NCBI RefSeq assembly: GCF_026344005.1
Contig: NZ_JAPKNH010000004.1
Location: forward strand, 310,001-374,000
Length of the DNA stretch: 64,000 nucleotides
Reading direction: 5' to 3'
From: Kaistia terrae
GTDB lineage: Bacteria; Pseudomonadota; Alphaproteobacteria; Rhizobiales; Kaistiaceae
The translations under genes and the position numbers were made by a program. Below are positions 1 to 9,397 of the stretch, in pieces. Within the stretch, counting starts at the first letter, position 1. Every line of letters starts with the position of its first letter. The notes beneath the pieces were generated by a model. That model had not been told where the DNA came from and ran no database searches. It saw only the letters and a program-made list of their open reading frames with translations.

Positions 1-620
1 TGCCGGCCAACGGGCGGCTGATCGTGGCCGATCTGGCCGAGAGGCTCGGCACCTCGACCAATCCCATTCGCGAGGCGTTGCATCAGTTGCGCGGCGAAGG
101 GTTTGTCGTGATGGCGCCCAACCGAGGCGCCCGGGTTCGGCCGATCGACGAGGATTTCATTCGCGACATCTACGAGATCGAGGTGCTGATCGAGCCAGCC
201 CTGACGCGCTGGTTCGTCGGTATCGCCACCGATGCGAATATTGCGACACTGGAAGCGCTTCACTCTGAGATGCTGCAGCTAAACTATGCCGATCCGGTGC
301 GTCATGGTTGGCTCGACACCCAGTTCCATCACACGATGTATGAGCGCCACTACAACCGGCAACTGGTCCAGCTCTGGTGGAAACACCGCGAGATTCTGCG
401 CGCGATCAGCCGCCGGCATCGTATCTCGCTCGGGCGGCAGGCGGCGGTGATGCGCGATCACGCCGATCTGCTGGAAGCCATCAAGGCACAGGACGAGACG
501 GCTGCGGCCATGGTCGTCGCGCGGCATGTCGAAGGTTCGGGCCGTCACATCATCGAGCAAATGCGCGCCGCGCGGCGTGACAACCAGAACGATAAGGCGG
601 AGTTGCCACCCTACACCTGA
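1..620 (+). CDS. GntR-family regulator, FCD (FadR-like) subfamily, 5' partial
   Basis: The reading frame is open from base 3, so the gene starts upstream of the window. The visible part opens inside a winged helix-turn-helix (ADLAERLGTSTNPIREALHQL, with the recognition-helix-like IREAL motif of GntR proteins). An all-helical FCD ligand-binding domain fills the rest, with conserved-looking Asp/His positions (RDIYEIEVLIEP, later HADLLEAI and RHVEGS). FCD regulators usually sense small organic or sugar acids. The neighbouring dehydratases and ABC importer suggest it controls the sugar-acid cluster to its right, but no operator was identified. The family is clear; the ligand is inferred from context only. 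Confidence 0.85.
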   Translation, partial: PANGRLIVADLAERLGTSTNPIREALHQLRGEGFVVMAPNRGARVRPIDEDFIRDIYEIEVLIEPALTRWFVGIATDANIATLEALHSEMLQLNYADPVRHGWLDTQFHHTMYERHYNRQLVQLWWKHREILRAISRRHRISLGRQAAVMRDHADLLEAIKAQDETAAAMVVARHVEGSGRHIIEQMRAARRDNQNDKAELPPYT

Positions 621-795
621 TCACGCCGAGGAAACGCCATGACGAAGACGGCCTGGCCGTTGGAATTGACGGAATGCGTCAAGACTGTCGTTGGTGCTGC
701 GTCCCTGCCGTCAACCGGCCGGGACAGGGTGGCTTTGAGTCGTTCTCTTGTCGTCCGGCTTCTTCGAAGAACTGTCCGCGCCTCTTGGCGACGAA

Positions 796-818
796 GCGCC
801 CCGATCCGCTCGGGGCGC
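796..818. terminator. Hairpin between convergent genes
   Basis: A perfect 9-bp stem (GCGCCCCGA / TCGGGGCGC) with a 5-nt loop lies between the end of the GntR gene and the end of the convergent dehydratase gene. There is no long T-run on either side, so it may be a weak bidirectional terminator. The remaining bases between 621 and 866 hold no convincing gene. Confidence 0.45.
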
Positions 819-866
819 CTGTATTTCCGCACTGCCGCCAATACGGTGGTTGTCAGAAGCGCTGCC

Positions 867-1913
867 CTAGTCGGCCAATTCGGCCATCCGCAACAGGCCC
901 TGCATGTAGCCCACCGCATGGGCGCGGCCGCGATGGTTCCAGTCGGTGTCATCGTCCATATGCGGGACGTGGTCGTCGAGCAGGAAGCCGGAGAAGCCGC
1001 TCTTCTTCAGCAGCGTCATCACTTCGGCCGGGTTGAAATTGCCCTCGCCGATGAAGCATTCGATGAAGTCCGGCACCGTGCCCTGCACGTCGCGAAAGTG
1101 GATGTAGAAGATCCGGCCCTTCGGGGCGAAGAAGCTGATGAGATCCCTCACGTTCTCCGCGCCGCCTGGCATTTCCGAGCAGCAGCCGAGGCAGAGGTCG
1201 AGGCCCCAGGACGGGCTGTCCGCATAGCGGGTATAGGCGCGCTTGAAATCGGTCGGCTCCTTGAAGATGCGCGCGACGCCGCCCAGCATTGGCACCGGCG
1301 GATCGTCGGGGTGGAGCGCGATCCTGACCCCAGCCTCTTCGGCGACCGGCAGCACGGCATCCATGAAGTAGATGTAGTTGGCCCACATCATCTCGGCGGT
1401 GATGATGCCGTCTTCTTCATCGAAGACGGGCATGGAGTCGGCACGGCCAAGCGTCGTCGGCATGAAGCCACGCCAATCCGCCTTGGTCGCCGCCTCGACC
1501 TTTGCCAGTTCGAAGCGGGTATTGCCGGCGCCGCCGCGCCCCGGCGCCCGGCGCTCGGTGCGCCATACCGAGTTCGGCATGAAGTGCAGGCCCAGGATCG
1601 GCACGCCCGCGCGGCCGACATTGCGCACCGTCCGGCAGTAGTTCTCGATCTGCTCGTCGCGGCCAGGCAGGCCGAGCATCGCCTTGTTGTAGAAATGGGT
1701 CGGCACGTTTTCAATTGCCTCGAAGGTGAGGCCGGCTGCCTCGATCCTGTCGACCAGCTTTCGAATGTCCGCCTCTTCCCAATAGCTGTCGCCGGGAAGC
1801 GTGGGGTTGTTCATCTGGATTCCGTTGACGCCGATCTGTGCGGCGAAACGGAGTTTTTCGTCCGAAAGTTCATGGAACTGACCGACTGCGACGCGCATGG
1901 CGGCTTCCGTCAT
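867..1913 (-). CDS. Mannonate dehydratase-like TIM-barrel protein (UxuA family), copy 1
   Basis: This 348-residue protein matches the UxuA/mannonate dehydratase fold. It has the HPDDPP signature at residues 201-206, a CLGCCSE segment near 241 and a YIHFRDV strand near 270, which in this family carry metal-binding Cys and His residues. UxuA removes water from D-mannonate to give 2-keto-3-deoxygluconate in hexuronate catabolism. The start is supported by GAGGA about 10 nt upstream. It is transcribed away from the ABC importer operon. A second, distinct homologue lies at 8424 and a ManD-type enzyme at 10280, so this copy may act on a different aldonate. Family confident, exact substrate not. Confidence 0.75.
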   Translation of the reverse strand: MTEAAMRVAVGQFHELSDEKLRFAAQIGVNGIQMNNPTLPGDSYWEEADIRKLVDRIEAAGLTFEAIENVPTHFYNKAMLGLPGRDEQIENYCRTVRNVGRAGVPILGLHFMPNSVWRTERRAPGRGGAGNTRFELAKVEAATKADWRGFMPTTLGRADSMPVFDEEDGIITAEMMWANYIYFMDAVLPVAEEAGVRIALHPDDPPVPMLGGVARIFKEPTDFKRAYTRYADSPSWGLDLCLGCCSEMPGGAENVRDLISFFAPKGRIFYIHFRDVQGTVPDFIECFIGEGNFNPAEVMTLLKKSGFSGFLLDDHVPHMDDDTDWNHRGRAHAVGYMQGLLRMAELAD

Positions 1914-2470
1914 GGATTATTCGTCCTCGTGATGGTCGTGGGCTCGGGGGCGTGGGCGACCTGCAGAACAGAACGTGCCGATGGAGGGACTGGAGTCCTG
2001 AAATTTAGCAGGCTGAAGGATGGTTCGTGATTGACCGAGTCGTTAAACTGCCATAACGCTTAGGCAACAATATAAAAATAGCGGATTGCTTTCATGAATT
2101 GCAATACCGCGAGGGGATGAAGCCAAAAGATTCCGATCAAGTATGATTCGGACAAAATGTATTCATGCAGCTATGTTCTTCCGGCGATTTTTTCCGGCTG
2201 AATACTATTGTCTGATCGAGGGTCGGCTACGTGTGTTGGGTGGTGTGAGCGAGGCGACGAGGCGCCAGCTTGCACTTCGCTTGAATGGTTCGCTGCGGAT
2301 GCAAGTTGATTTGGCCACGTTCGGGATTCCCGAAATAGAAAACATGCCTGAATAGAGCATCCGCAATGAAGGATACCGCCAGATAAGCCGTAACAAGAAA
2401 GTTGGCGGGCGGTTGGAATGCTAAAATACAGAAGTTGTTCCATTCGACAGCAAGGGAGGATCTCTGTCAT

Positions 2471-4264
2471 ATGGTCAATCTGAAAGGTATTACCGGCGCA
2501 CTCATGGTCGTTGCGGCCATTCTGGCGCCCACTGCGTCTTTCGCGCAGAGTGCGGGACTACCCGCTGCACAGGAAATCACGCCAAAGGGGGCTCTGCCCG
2601 AGGTTCCGCGCGATCAGTCGCTCATTCTCGGTTGGGGCGTTGCCGGTGGCACGTCGATCGGCGCCACCAATCCGTGGGTGCTGCCAGGCTACACCCACCA
2701 GGAGGGCAATAATCTTCTGTTCGAGCCGCTGATGTATTTCGGCATCTTCAAGGGCGAATACATCCCTTGGCTCGCCGACAGCATGGAATATACAAACAAG
2801 GATTATACCGCGCTCGAAATCAAGCTGAACAAGGACGCGAAGTGGAGTGATGGCAAGCCTGTTACGTCCAAGGACGTTGTCTATACGTTCGAAGGGCAGA
2901 TGAAGCGCGAAACCTTGCCCTATCACACCCATTTCGACCAGTTCGTCGAAAGCGTCACCGCCAAGGATGACCTGACGGTCGAGGTGAAGTTCAAGCAGCC
3001 GGCGCCGCGCTTCAAATTCGAGGTGCTGACGGAGAAGTTCGATACCGGCCTGCCGATCGTGCAGGCGGAATGGATGCAGGCCCAGGAAGACCCGACCAAG
3101 GCGGTTGGCGTCGACCAGATCCCGCATTCCGGGCCCTATGATGTCGTGGCCTGGAACGCCAACCAGAAGATTCTCGACCTGCGTCCCGACTGGTGGGGCG
3201 TGAAGGCCGGCCGCTCGGCCGAGCCTGCCGTCAAGCGGGTCGTGGTCGTCAATATCCTGAACCAGCCGATCGACACCGTGGCCCAGCGCCTGGTCAACAA
3301 CGAGTTCGATAGCTCGGTCGATATGCGGGCCCAGATCATTGCCAATATCCTCGAGCAGAACAAGGATATCCAATCCTGGACCGGCACCGAGTCACCCTAT
3401 GGCTATCTCGACTGGTGGCCGAATTCTCTCTGGATGAACGATAGTCTGCCGCCTTACAATGATGTGCGCGTGCGCAAGGCGATCAGCCTCGCCATCGATC
3501 GCGAGCGTATCAATGAAGTGCTGTATGACGGCGCCAAGATCGCCACCATCTATCCGTTCCCGCTCTATCCGAACCTGCAGAAGTTCGCAGATTCGGAAGC
3601 GGTAAAGGCAGAGCAGGCGAAGTACGAGCCGGGCAAGTTCGACCAGGAAGAGAGCGCCAAGCTCATGACCGAGGCCGGCTTCACCAAGGACGGCGACGGC
3701 CTTTGGGCCAAGGACGGCAAGACCTTCGACGCGACGATCCAGGCTTTCGAAACCATCCACGGTGATATCGCCCCGATTCTGGCGGAAATGCTGCGCCAGG
3801 CGGGCTTCGATGCCAACGTGAACTTCGGTACCGATGCCTTCCAGAACATGGTCGACGGCAAGGCGGGCCTCTACCTGTTCGGTCATGGCGCCAGCTTGTT
3901 CGATCCGTTTGAGGCGCTGAACCTCTTCCACGGCAAGTTCAGCGGCACCATCGGCTCCGCCGCCGGCAACAACCGGTTCTCGCGTTACAAGAATCCGGAG
4001 TTCGACGCGATCCTGGACGAGATCTCTCCGCTTGGTTCGGACGATCCCAAGTTCCAGGAAGGGGCGGCCAAGGCTCTTGGCATCTACTGGCGCGACGTCA
4101 TCGACGTGCCGGTGATCCAGTGGCTGCACCGCATCCCCTACAACAACCACTACTGGAAGAACTGGCCGAGCTCGACCAACCTTGCCTCGGGTGCCAATGG
4201 CGCGTTCTGGGCTCATACCGGCCTGCCGGTGATCACGGCGCTTCAGCCCGCGGGCGCGAAGTAA
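2471..4264 (+). CDS. ABC importer substrate-binding protein, family 5 (oligopeptide/Dpp type)
   Basis: A 597-residue periplasmic binding protein of the SBP_bac_5 type, the usual size for that family. It begins with a Sec signal peptide (MVNLKGITGALMVVAA, cleavage after SFAQS). The start at 2471 is chosen because AAGGGAGGA sits just upstream and the signal peptide begins there; the frame is open further upstream but looks non-coding. It is the first gene of a complete Dpp/Opp-type operon. In rhizobia such importers often carry plant oligosaccharides or sugar acids instead of peptides, and the surrounding dehydratases favour a uronate- or aldonate-containing substrate here. That substrate is inference. 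Confidence 0.9.
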   Translation: MVNLKGITGALMVVAAILAPTASFAQSAGLPAAQEITPKGALPEVPRDQSLILGWGVAGGTSIGATNPWVLPGYTHQEGNNLLFEPLMYFGIFKGEYIPWLADSMEYTNKDYTALEIKLNKDAKWSDGKPVTSKDVVYTFEGQMKRETLPYHTHFDQFVESVTAKDDLTVEVKFKQPAPRFKFEVLTEKFDTGLPIVQAEWMQAQEDPTKAVGVDQIPHSGPYDVVAWNANQKILDLRPDWWGVKAGRSAEPAVKRVVVVNILNQPIDTVAQRLVNNEFDSSVDMRAQIIANILEQNKDIQSWTGTESPYGYLDWWPNSLWMNDSLPPYNDVRVRKAISLAIDRERINEVLYDGAKIATIYPFPLYPNLQKFADSEAVKAEQAKYEPGKFDQEESAKLMTEAGFTKDGDGLWAKDGKTFDATIQAFETIHGDIAPILAEMLRQAGFDANVNFGTDAFQNMVDGKAGLYLFGHGASLFDPFEALNLFHGKFSGTIGSAAGNNRFSRYKNPEFDAILDEISPLGSDDPKFQEGAAKALGIYWRDVIDVPVIQWLHRIPYNNHYWKNWPSSTNLASGANGAFWAHTGLPVITALQPAGAK

Positions 4265-4280
4265 GCCGCTTGCGAAAAGG

Positions 4281-4305
4281 GGTGCGCGCCGGGTCGGCGC
4301 GCACC
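4281..4305 (+). terminator. Stem-loop after the binding-protein gene (attenuator or mRNA stabiliser)
   Basis: A perfect 11-bp stem (GGTGCGCGCCG / CGGCGCGCACC) with a 3-nt loop sits in the 90-bp gap between the binding-protein gene and the first permease gene. There is no T-run. Such hairpins commonly protect the upstream mRNA and keep the binding protein in excess over the membrane parts. Confidence 0.6.
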
Positions 4306-4354
4306 ATCCCGACCGGCAAGCACCACACCGGCAAGAAATACCAGGAATGCGCTC

Positions 4355-5353
4355 GTGACCCTCAAGTTTGTCATCAAACGCCTGGTCTTCCTCGTTCTCG
4401 TTATATGGGCGGCGTCGACCATCGTCTTCTTCATCCCGCGCCTGTCGAGCCGAAACGCGCTGCGCGAACGGTTCGGCGAACTGGCCCGGACCGGCGGCTT
4501 CTCGCCCGGCGACATGGAGAAGATCATCGCCTCGATGCAGCAGCAGTTCGGCCTCGATCGGCCCTTGCTGGAGCAATACTGGCAGTATCTCCACAACATC
4601 GTGCGGCTGGATTTCGGCTATTCGCTTTACCGCTATCCATCGACGGTCTCAGACCTGATCGCGCAATCCTTGCCGTGGACGATCGGCCTGTTGCTGGTCT
4701 CGACGATTTTGAGCTTTCTCATCGGCAATCTGCTGGGCGGGATCTCGGCCTGGCCGCGAGCGCCGAAGTGGATGCGCGCGGTTGCGACACCCTTCATCCT
4801 GCTGACGGGCGTACCGCCTGTGATCATGGCCATTCTTCTGATCTTCTTCATCGGCTTCAAGCTCAAGTGGCTGCCGCTCGGCGGTGCTTATTCCGTTGGC
4901 CAGGTGCCGAACCTTTCCTGGGGCTTTGCCCTCGACATGCTCCGGCACCAGATCCTGCCGGCACTGTCCCTAATCTTCGGCTCCGTCGGTGGCTGGGTGC
5001 TATCCATGCGCGGCATGGGCATCACCATCCAGGGCGAAGACTACGTGAATTTCGCCGAACACAAGGGGCTGACCGGCGGCCGGATTTTCCGCGATTACTA
5101 CATGCGCAACGCGCTGCTGCCGCAGGTGACCGGCTTCGCCCTGGCTCTCGGCACCGTCGTGACTTCAGCCATCATCGTCGAAGGTCTGTTCGGTCTGCCG
5201 GGTATTGGCACGATGCTCAATCTCGCCATCCGCTCGAACGATTTCCCGACGATCTACGGCATCGTGCTGTTCATCACGATCACCGTCGCCGTGCTGATGA
5301 CCATCGTCGAGTTCCTCTATCCGCTGCTCGATCCCCGCGTCCGGCAATCATAG
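4355..5353 (+). CDS. ABC importer permease (DppB/OppB-like)
   Basis: A 332-residue inner-membrane permease with an N-terminal membrane helix (FVIKRLVFLVLVIWAAS), a periplasmic section and the BPD_transp_1 core. The cytoplasmic coupling loop is visible as the EDYVNFAEHKGLTGGRI region, matching the EAA motif. The start is GTG at 4355. It pairs with the following permease to form the membrane channel fed by the protein encoded at 2471. Confidence 0.9.
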   Translation: MTLKFVIKRLVFLVLVIWAASTIVFFIPRLSSRNALRERFGELARTGGFSPGDMEKIIASMQQQFGLDRPLLEQYWQYLHNIVRLDFGYSLYRYPSTVSDLIAQSLPWTIGLLLVSTILSFLIGNLLGGISAWPRAPKWMRAVATPFILLTGVPPVIMAILLIFFIGFKLKWLPLGGAYSVGQVPNLSWGFALDMLRHQILPALSLIFGSVGGWVLSMRGMGITIQGEDYVNFAEHKGLTGGRIFRDYYMRNALLPQVTGFALALGTVVTSAIIVEGLFGLPGIGTMLNLAIRSNDFPTIYGIVLFITITVAVLMTIVEFLYPLLDPRVRQS

Positions 5354-5366
5354 GAGGGCAGGCATC

Positions 5367-6275
5367 ATGTCCGCTATCGCGCTACCGCCCTCTACGCAGG
5401 CGTCGATCGAACGCCCGGGAAGCCTGGTCCTGCTGTTGCGCTATCTGCGCCGCAACAAGGGCCTCGCCATCGGTCTGCTGATCCTGCTCGCGCTCGTGGC
5501 TTTCACCGTCATCGGCCTGCTGACCGTCAATACCAAGAACGCCTATCCGCTCTCGGTGGCGCTCAAGAAGCCGCCGAGCTGGAAGTATCCATTCGGCACG
5601 GATTTCTTCGGTCGCGACCTGCTCGCCGCCATGGTGGTGGGCATGTGGCAGACGGCCTTCATCGGCGTGTTGGCGGGCGGACTTGGAACGTTCATCGGCG
5701 TCGTTCTCGGCTTTATCTCGGCCTATTTCGGCGGCTGGATCGACGGCACGATCCGGACGATCTGTCAGGTCCTGGCGCCGATCCCGGTGCTGCTGATCCA
5801 GGTCGTGATCGCCGGATCGCTCGACAAGCGCGACGTCACGATCGTCACCATGGCGATGATCGTGGTGCTGCTTGCCTGGATGGGGCCGACGCTGGTGATC
5901 CGGGCCCAGGTCCTGACGATGAAGGAGAGGCAGTTCGTCTCGGTGGCGAAGCTTTCCGGCGTCAGCGATCTCGGCATCATCTTCAAGGAGATCCTGCCCT
6001 GCCTGCTGCCGTTCATCGCGGCCGCTTTTGTGGCTCAGGTTTTCGTGGCGGTGTTCGCGGCGTTCTACCTCGCCGTGCTCGGGCTTGGGCCCCTGCGCGA
6101 GCCGCTGCTCGGCAACATCATCTGGGCCGCCCAGAGCCAGGGCGCCATCTTCAATGGCTGGTGGTGGTGGCCGATCATCCCCTCCGTGGGAATGATCCTG
6201 ATCCTCGGGTCTCTCGCGCTCATCAATATGGGACTGGATGAGTTGGCCAATCCGCGCGTGCGCAGGACGGAGTGA
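5367..6275 (+). CDS. ABC importer permease (DppC/OppC-like)
   Basis: A 302-residue permease starting 13 bp after the first one, with a strong AGGAGGG ribosome-binding site. It shows the usual DppC layout: cytoplasmic N-terminus, first helix near residues 30-50, the FGTDFFGRDLLAAMVVG segment typical of the family, then the BPD_transp_1 core with its EAA loop (RQFVSVAKLSGVSDLGIIF). It forms the channel together with the preceding gene product. Confidence 0.9.
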   Translation: MSAIALPPSTQASIERPGSLVLLLRYLRRNKGLAIGLLILLALVAFTVIGLLTVNTKNAYPLSVALKKPPSWKYPFGTDFFGRDLLAAMVVGMWQTAFIGVLAGGLGTFIGVVLGFISAYFGGWIDGTIRTICQVLAPIPVLLIQVVIAGSLDKRDVTIVTMAMIVVLLAWMGPTLVIRAQVLTMKERQFVSVAKLSGVSDLGIIFKEILPCLLPFIAAAFVAQVFVAVFAAFYLAVLGLGPLREPLLGNIIWAAQSQGAIFNGWWWWPIIPSVGMILILGSLALINMGLDELANPRVRRTE

Positions 6276-6280
6276 CGGCA

Positions 6281-7333
6281 ATGAACGTAACGCTCGTGCA
6301 AGGCGTGGTTCAGCCGCGCGTTCCGATACACTCCGTCGGTGCCATGGCGGCAGAACCGATCCTCCGCGTCCGCAACCTCGAGGTGACCTACTATACCGAC
6401 TCGGGCCGTGCGAAGGCGCTCGACAATGTGAGCTTCACACTGAAAGCCGGCGAGAAACTCGGCATGGTTGGGGAGTCCGGCTCCGGCAAGAGCACGCTGG
6501 CGCTCGCCATGATGCGGATGATCAAGCCGCCAGGCCGGATCGAAGGTGGCCAGGTGATCGTCGGCGACACTGACCTGATGTCGCTGGACCAGGAGGGCAT
6601 GCGCAAGGCGCGGCTGAGCCGCATCGCCTATATCCCGCAGGGCGCGATGAACTCGCTCAATCCGGTGATGAAGATCGGCGCGCAGATGATGGACGCGGTG
6701 AAGTCGCATCTGCCGGATGAGGCTCGCCCGGCAATCGAGGCGCGGTGCAAGCGGGCGTTGCAATCCGTCGATCTCGATGCGAGCGTCTTCAAGATGTTCG
6801 CGCATGAGCTTTCCGGCGGCATGAAGCAGCGCGTCTGCATCGCCATCGGCATCCTGCTCGATCCCGACGTGATCATCGCCGACGAGCCGACCAGTGCGCT
6901 CGACGTCGTCACCCAGCGACAGGTGATGGAGACGATCGACAACGTCCAGAAGGCGATCAACGCCGCCGTAATCCTGATCGGCCACGACATGGGCCTGATG
7001 GCGCAGTTCGTCGATCGGGTGGCGGTGATGTATGCCGGCCGGCTCGTCGAAATGAGCACGGTGCGCGAGATGTTCACGGACCCGAAGCACCCCTATTCGC
7101 GGGCGCTGATCAGCAGTCTGCCGAGCCTCGACAACAAGGGCGTCTTCCAGGGCATTCCCGGCCTGGCGCCGTCGCTGCTGCGACTGCCCAGCGGCTGCGC
7201 CTTCCATCCGCGCTGCGCCAGCGTCATGCCGACCTGCAGCACGATACGCCCGGAGGCACAGATCCTGCCCGGCGGTCGAAGCGTCACCTGCCATCTCTAT
7301 GATGGTGAAGCCCTCCACGAAGGGAGGACCTGA
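6281..7333 (+). CDS. ABC importer ATPase (DppD/OppD-like)
   Basis: An ATP-binding subunit with Walker A (GESGSGKST), signature LSGGMKQR, Walker B (VIIADEPTSALD) and the C-terminal oligopeptide-transporter extension containing the Cys-rich CAFHPRCASVMPTC segment. ATG at 6281 is preferred because GGAG lies 8 nt upstream. A GTG at 6272 overlapping the previous stop is possible, and the conserved domain itself begins near 6344. It energises import together with the next gene product. Confidence 0.9.
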   Translation: MNVTLVQGVVQPRVPIHSVGAMAAEPILRVRNLEVTYYTDSGRAKALDNVSFTLKAGEKLGMVGESGSGKSTLALAMMRMIKPPGRIEGGQVIVGDTDLMSLDQEGMRKARLSRIAYIPQGAMNSLNPVMKIGAQMMDAVKSHLPDEARPAIEARCKRALQSVDLDASVFKMFAHELSGGMKQRVCIAIGILLDPDVIIADEPTSALDVVTQRQVMETIDNVQKAINAAVILIGHDMGLMAQFVDRVAVMYAGRLVEMSTVREMFTDPKHPYSRALISSLPSLDNKGVFQGIPGLAPSLLRLPSGCAFHPRCASVMPTCSTIRPEAQILPGGRSVTCHLYDGEALHEGRT

Positions 7334-7334
7334 C

Positions 7335-8339
7335 ATGGCTGATCTTTTGCGGCTGGAGAATATCTCCAAGGTCTATTCGCGCGGCCTGATCAACGCTCAG
7401 TCCAATGTGGCTCTGAGCAATTTCTCGCTGACGCTGCGCGAAGACGAGCCGACGATCCTCACCGTCGCGGGCGAGAGCGGAAGCGGCAAGACCACCCTGG
7501 CCATGCTTTTGCTCGGTTTTACCGCGCCCACGACGGGTCAGATCATCTATCGCGGACGGGATATCTCGACGCTGCGCGGCGAGGAAAAGATGGCCTATCG
7601 CCGCGAGGTCCAGGCGGTGTTCCAGGATCCTTTCGCGGTGTTCAACCCGTTCTATACGGTCGACCACCTGCTGACCGTGCCGATCAAGCGCTTCAAGCTG
7701 GCGAAGTCGAAGGCAGACGCCCGCAACAAGATGGAGGAGGCGCTGACGGCGGTCGGCCTGCGTCCGGAAGACATTCTGGGACGTTTCCCGCACCAGCTTT
7801 CGGGCGGCCAACGCCAGCGCATCAACGTGGCGCGCGCCCTTTTGCTGAAGCCAAAGCTGCTGATCGCGGACGAGCCCGTATCGATGGTGGACGCGTCGCT
7901 GCGGGCCACCATCCTGGAAACGCTGCGCAACCTGCAGCGCGATCATGGCGTCTCGATCATCTACATCACGCACGATTTGACCACCGCCTATCACATCGCG
8001 AAATCCATCATTGTGCTCTATCGCGGCTCGGTCATGGAAGCGGGTGATGTCGATACGGTGATCAAGGATCCGCAGCACCCCTATACGCAGCTTCTGGTCG
8101 ACTCGATCCCCTGGCCCAATCTGGACCAGCGCTGGGGCGCGCAGCCGATCAAGGCGCGCGAAGCCGGGGGCGGGGGAAGCGGTTGCCGGTTCCGTTCGCG
8201 CTGTCCGAAGGCGATGGATATCTGCGCGACCGAGCCGCCGCTGTTCGAGATCAACCCGACCCACACCGCCTCCTGCTTTCTCCACCACGCGCAGCCGCAC
8301 GTCGCGATGGAGCGTCTCTCTCAACTCCTGCCGGCCTGA
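7335..8339 (+). CDS. ABC importer ATPase (DppF/OppF-like)
   Basis: The second ATPase of the importer. It has Walker A (GESGSGKTT), signature LSGGQRQR, Walker B (LLIADEPVSMVD, with Val-Ser replacing the usual Thr-Ser) and the C-terminal CRFRSRCPKAMDIC extension. The start at 7335 follows GGGAGG and is one base beyond the previous stop; an upstream in-frame ATG at 7299 overlaps the preceding gene and is less likely. It completes the five-gene Dpp-type operon. Confidence 0.9.
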   Translation: MADLLRLENISKVYSRGLINAQSNVALSNFSLTLREDEPTILTVAGESGSGKTTLAMLLLGFTAPTTGQIIYRGRDISTLRGEEKMAYRREVQAVFQDPFAVFNPFYTVDHLLTVPIKRFKLAKSKADARNKMEEALTAVGLRPEDILGRFPHQLSGGQRQRINVARALLLKPKLLIADEPVSMVDASLRATILETLRNLQRDHGVSIIYITHDLTTAYHIAKSIIVLYRGSVMEAGDVDTVIKDPQHPYTQLLVDSIPWPNLDQRWGAQPIKAREAGGGGSGCRFRSRCPKAMDICATEPPLFEINPTHTASCFLHHAQPHVAMERLSQLLPA

Positions 8340-8423
8340 GGCCGGTCTCGCGGTCCAACCTTCTGAGATTTCTCACCTCGATGCCGGTCGTCGGATCGGT
8401 CGCAGACACGGGAATTTTCTACC

Positions 8424-9386
8424 ATGCTCGAAATAGCCGAATTCATCAGCCCGACGCCGTCGCCGGTCTGGAGGCTTGCCAAGCAGGCGGGCGTCGATCT
8501 GGCGGTCGGCGGCCTGCCATCCGATGATCTCCGGCCCGGGGACGCGCCTTGGGATCTGGCGCCGCTGACGCGGATGAAGGCCAACTACGAGGCCAATGGG
8601 TTCGAATTGCGCGTGATCGAGGCGCGGCCGCCGCTCAACAAGGCGAAGCGCGGCCTGCCAGGACGCGACGAGGAGATCGCCACCGTCTGCACCTTGCTCG
8701 AAAGCATGGGCAAGCTCGGCATTCCGGTGTGGTGCTACGAGTGGATGACCGACTTCAACTGGGTGCGCACCAATCTCGCCACGCCGTCGCGCGGCGGCTC
8801 GGTCGTCACCAGCTTCGATATCGACGATGTGCCGGCCGATCTCACCAGCAATCCGCCGATCGATGAAGAGGCGCTCTGGACCAACCTCGAATACTTCCTG
8901 AAAAAGGTCCTGCCGGTCGCCGAGAAGGCGAACGTCAAGATCTCAATGCACCCGGATGATCCGCCACTCTCGCCGATCCGCGGCGTCGGCCGCATCATGC
9001 GCTCGATCGACAATTATCGTCGCCTGGTCGAACTGGTACCGAGCCCGATGAGCACGATCACGCTCTGCCAGGGCAATTTTACCCTGATGACCGACGATCT
9101 GCCCGCCGCCATTCGCTCCTTCGGCAAGAAGATCTCGTTCGTGCATTTCCGTGATGTGCTGGGCACGCCGCAGCGCTTCGAGGAAGCGTGGCACGACGCC
9201 GGCAAAACCGACATGCTGGCCTGCATGCAGGCCTATCGCGATATCGGTTTCGACGGCGTGCTGCGTCCCGACCACGTGCCGACCGTCGAGGGCGATAGCA
9301 ACGAGCATGCCGGCTACTCAGCCTTCGGTCGGCTCTATGCCATCGGCTACATCCGCGGCCTGCATCAAGCCGTTTACGCGTCATAG
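8424..9386 (+). CDS. Mannonate dehydratase-like TIM-barrel protein (UxuA family), copy 2
   Basis: A 320-residue homologue of the protein encoded at 867-1913. It has HPDDPP at residues 176-181, a SFVHFRDV strand near 238 and a C-terminal DHVPTVEGD segment. It is shorter than classical UxuA (about 390 residues), and the Cys in the CLGCC region of copy 1 is replaced by LCQGN here. It follows the ABC operon by 84 bp and is probably co-transcribed with it and with the genes downstream. A sugar-acid dehydratase or isomerase role is likely; the substrate is not determined. Confidence 0.72.
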   Translation: MLEIAEFISPTPSPVWRLAKQAGVDLAVGGLPSDDLRPGDAPWDLAPLTRMKANYEANGFELRVIEARPPLNKAKRGLPGRDEEIATVCTLLESMGKLGIPVWCYEWMTDFNWVRTNLATPSRGGSVVTSFDIDDVPADLTSNPPIDEEALWTNLEYFLKKVLPVAEKANVKISMHPDDPPLSPIRGVGRIMRSIDNYRRLVELVPSPMSTITLCQGNFTLMTDDLPAAIRSFGKKISFVHFRDVLGTPQRFEEAWHDAGKTDMLACMQAYRDIGFDGVLRPDHVPTVEGDSNEHAGYSAFGRLYAIGYIRGLHQAVYAS

Positions 9387-9397
9387 GACCGGGCCCC

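Noticed and set aside
639-2030. Long plus-strand open frame of 463 codons
   Set aside because: It is antisense to the UxuA-like gene at 867-1913; its translation is Arg/Ala/His-rich without any recognisable domain, as expected for high-GC shadow frames.
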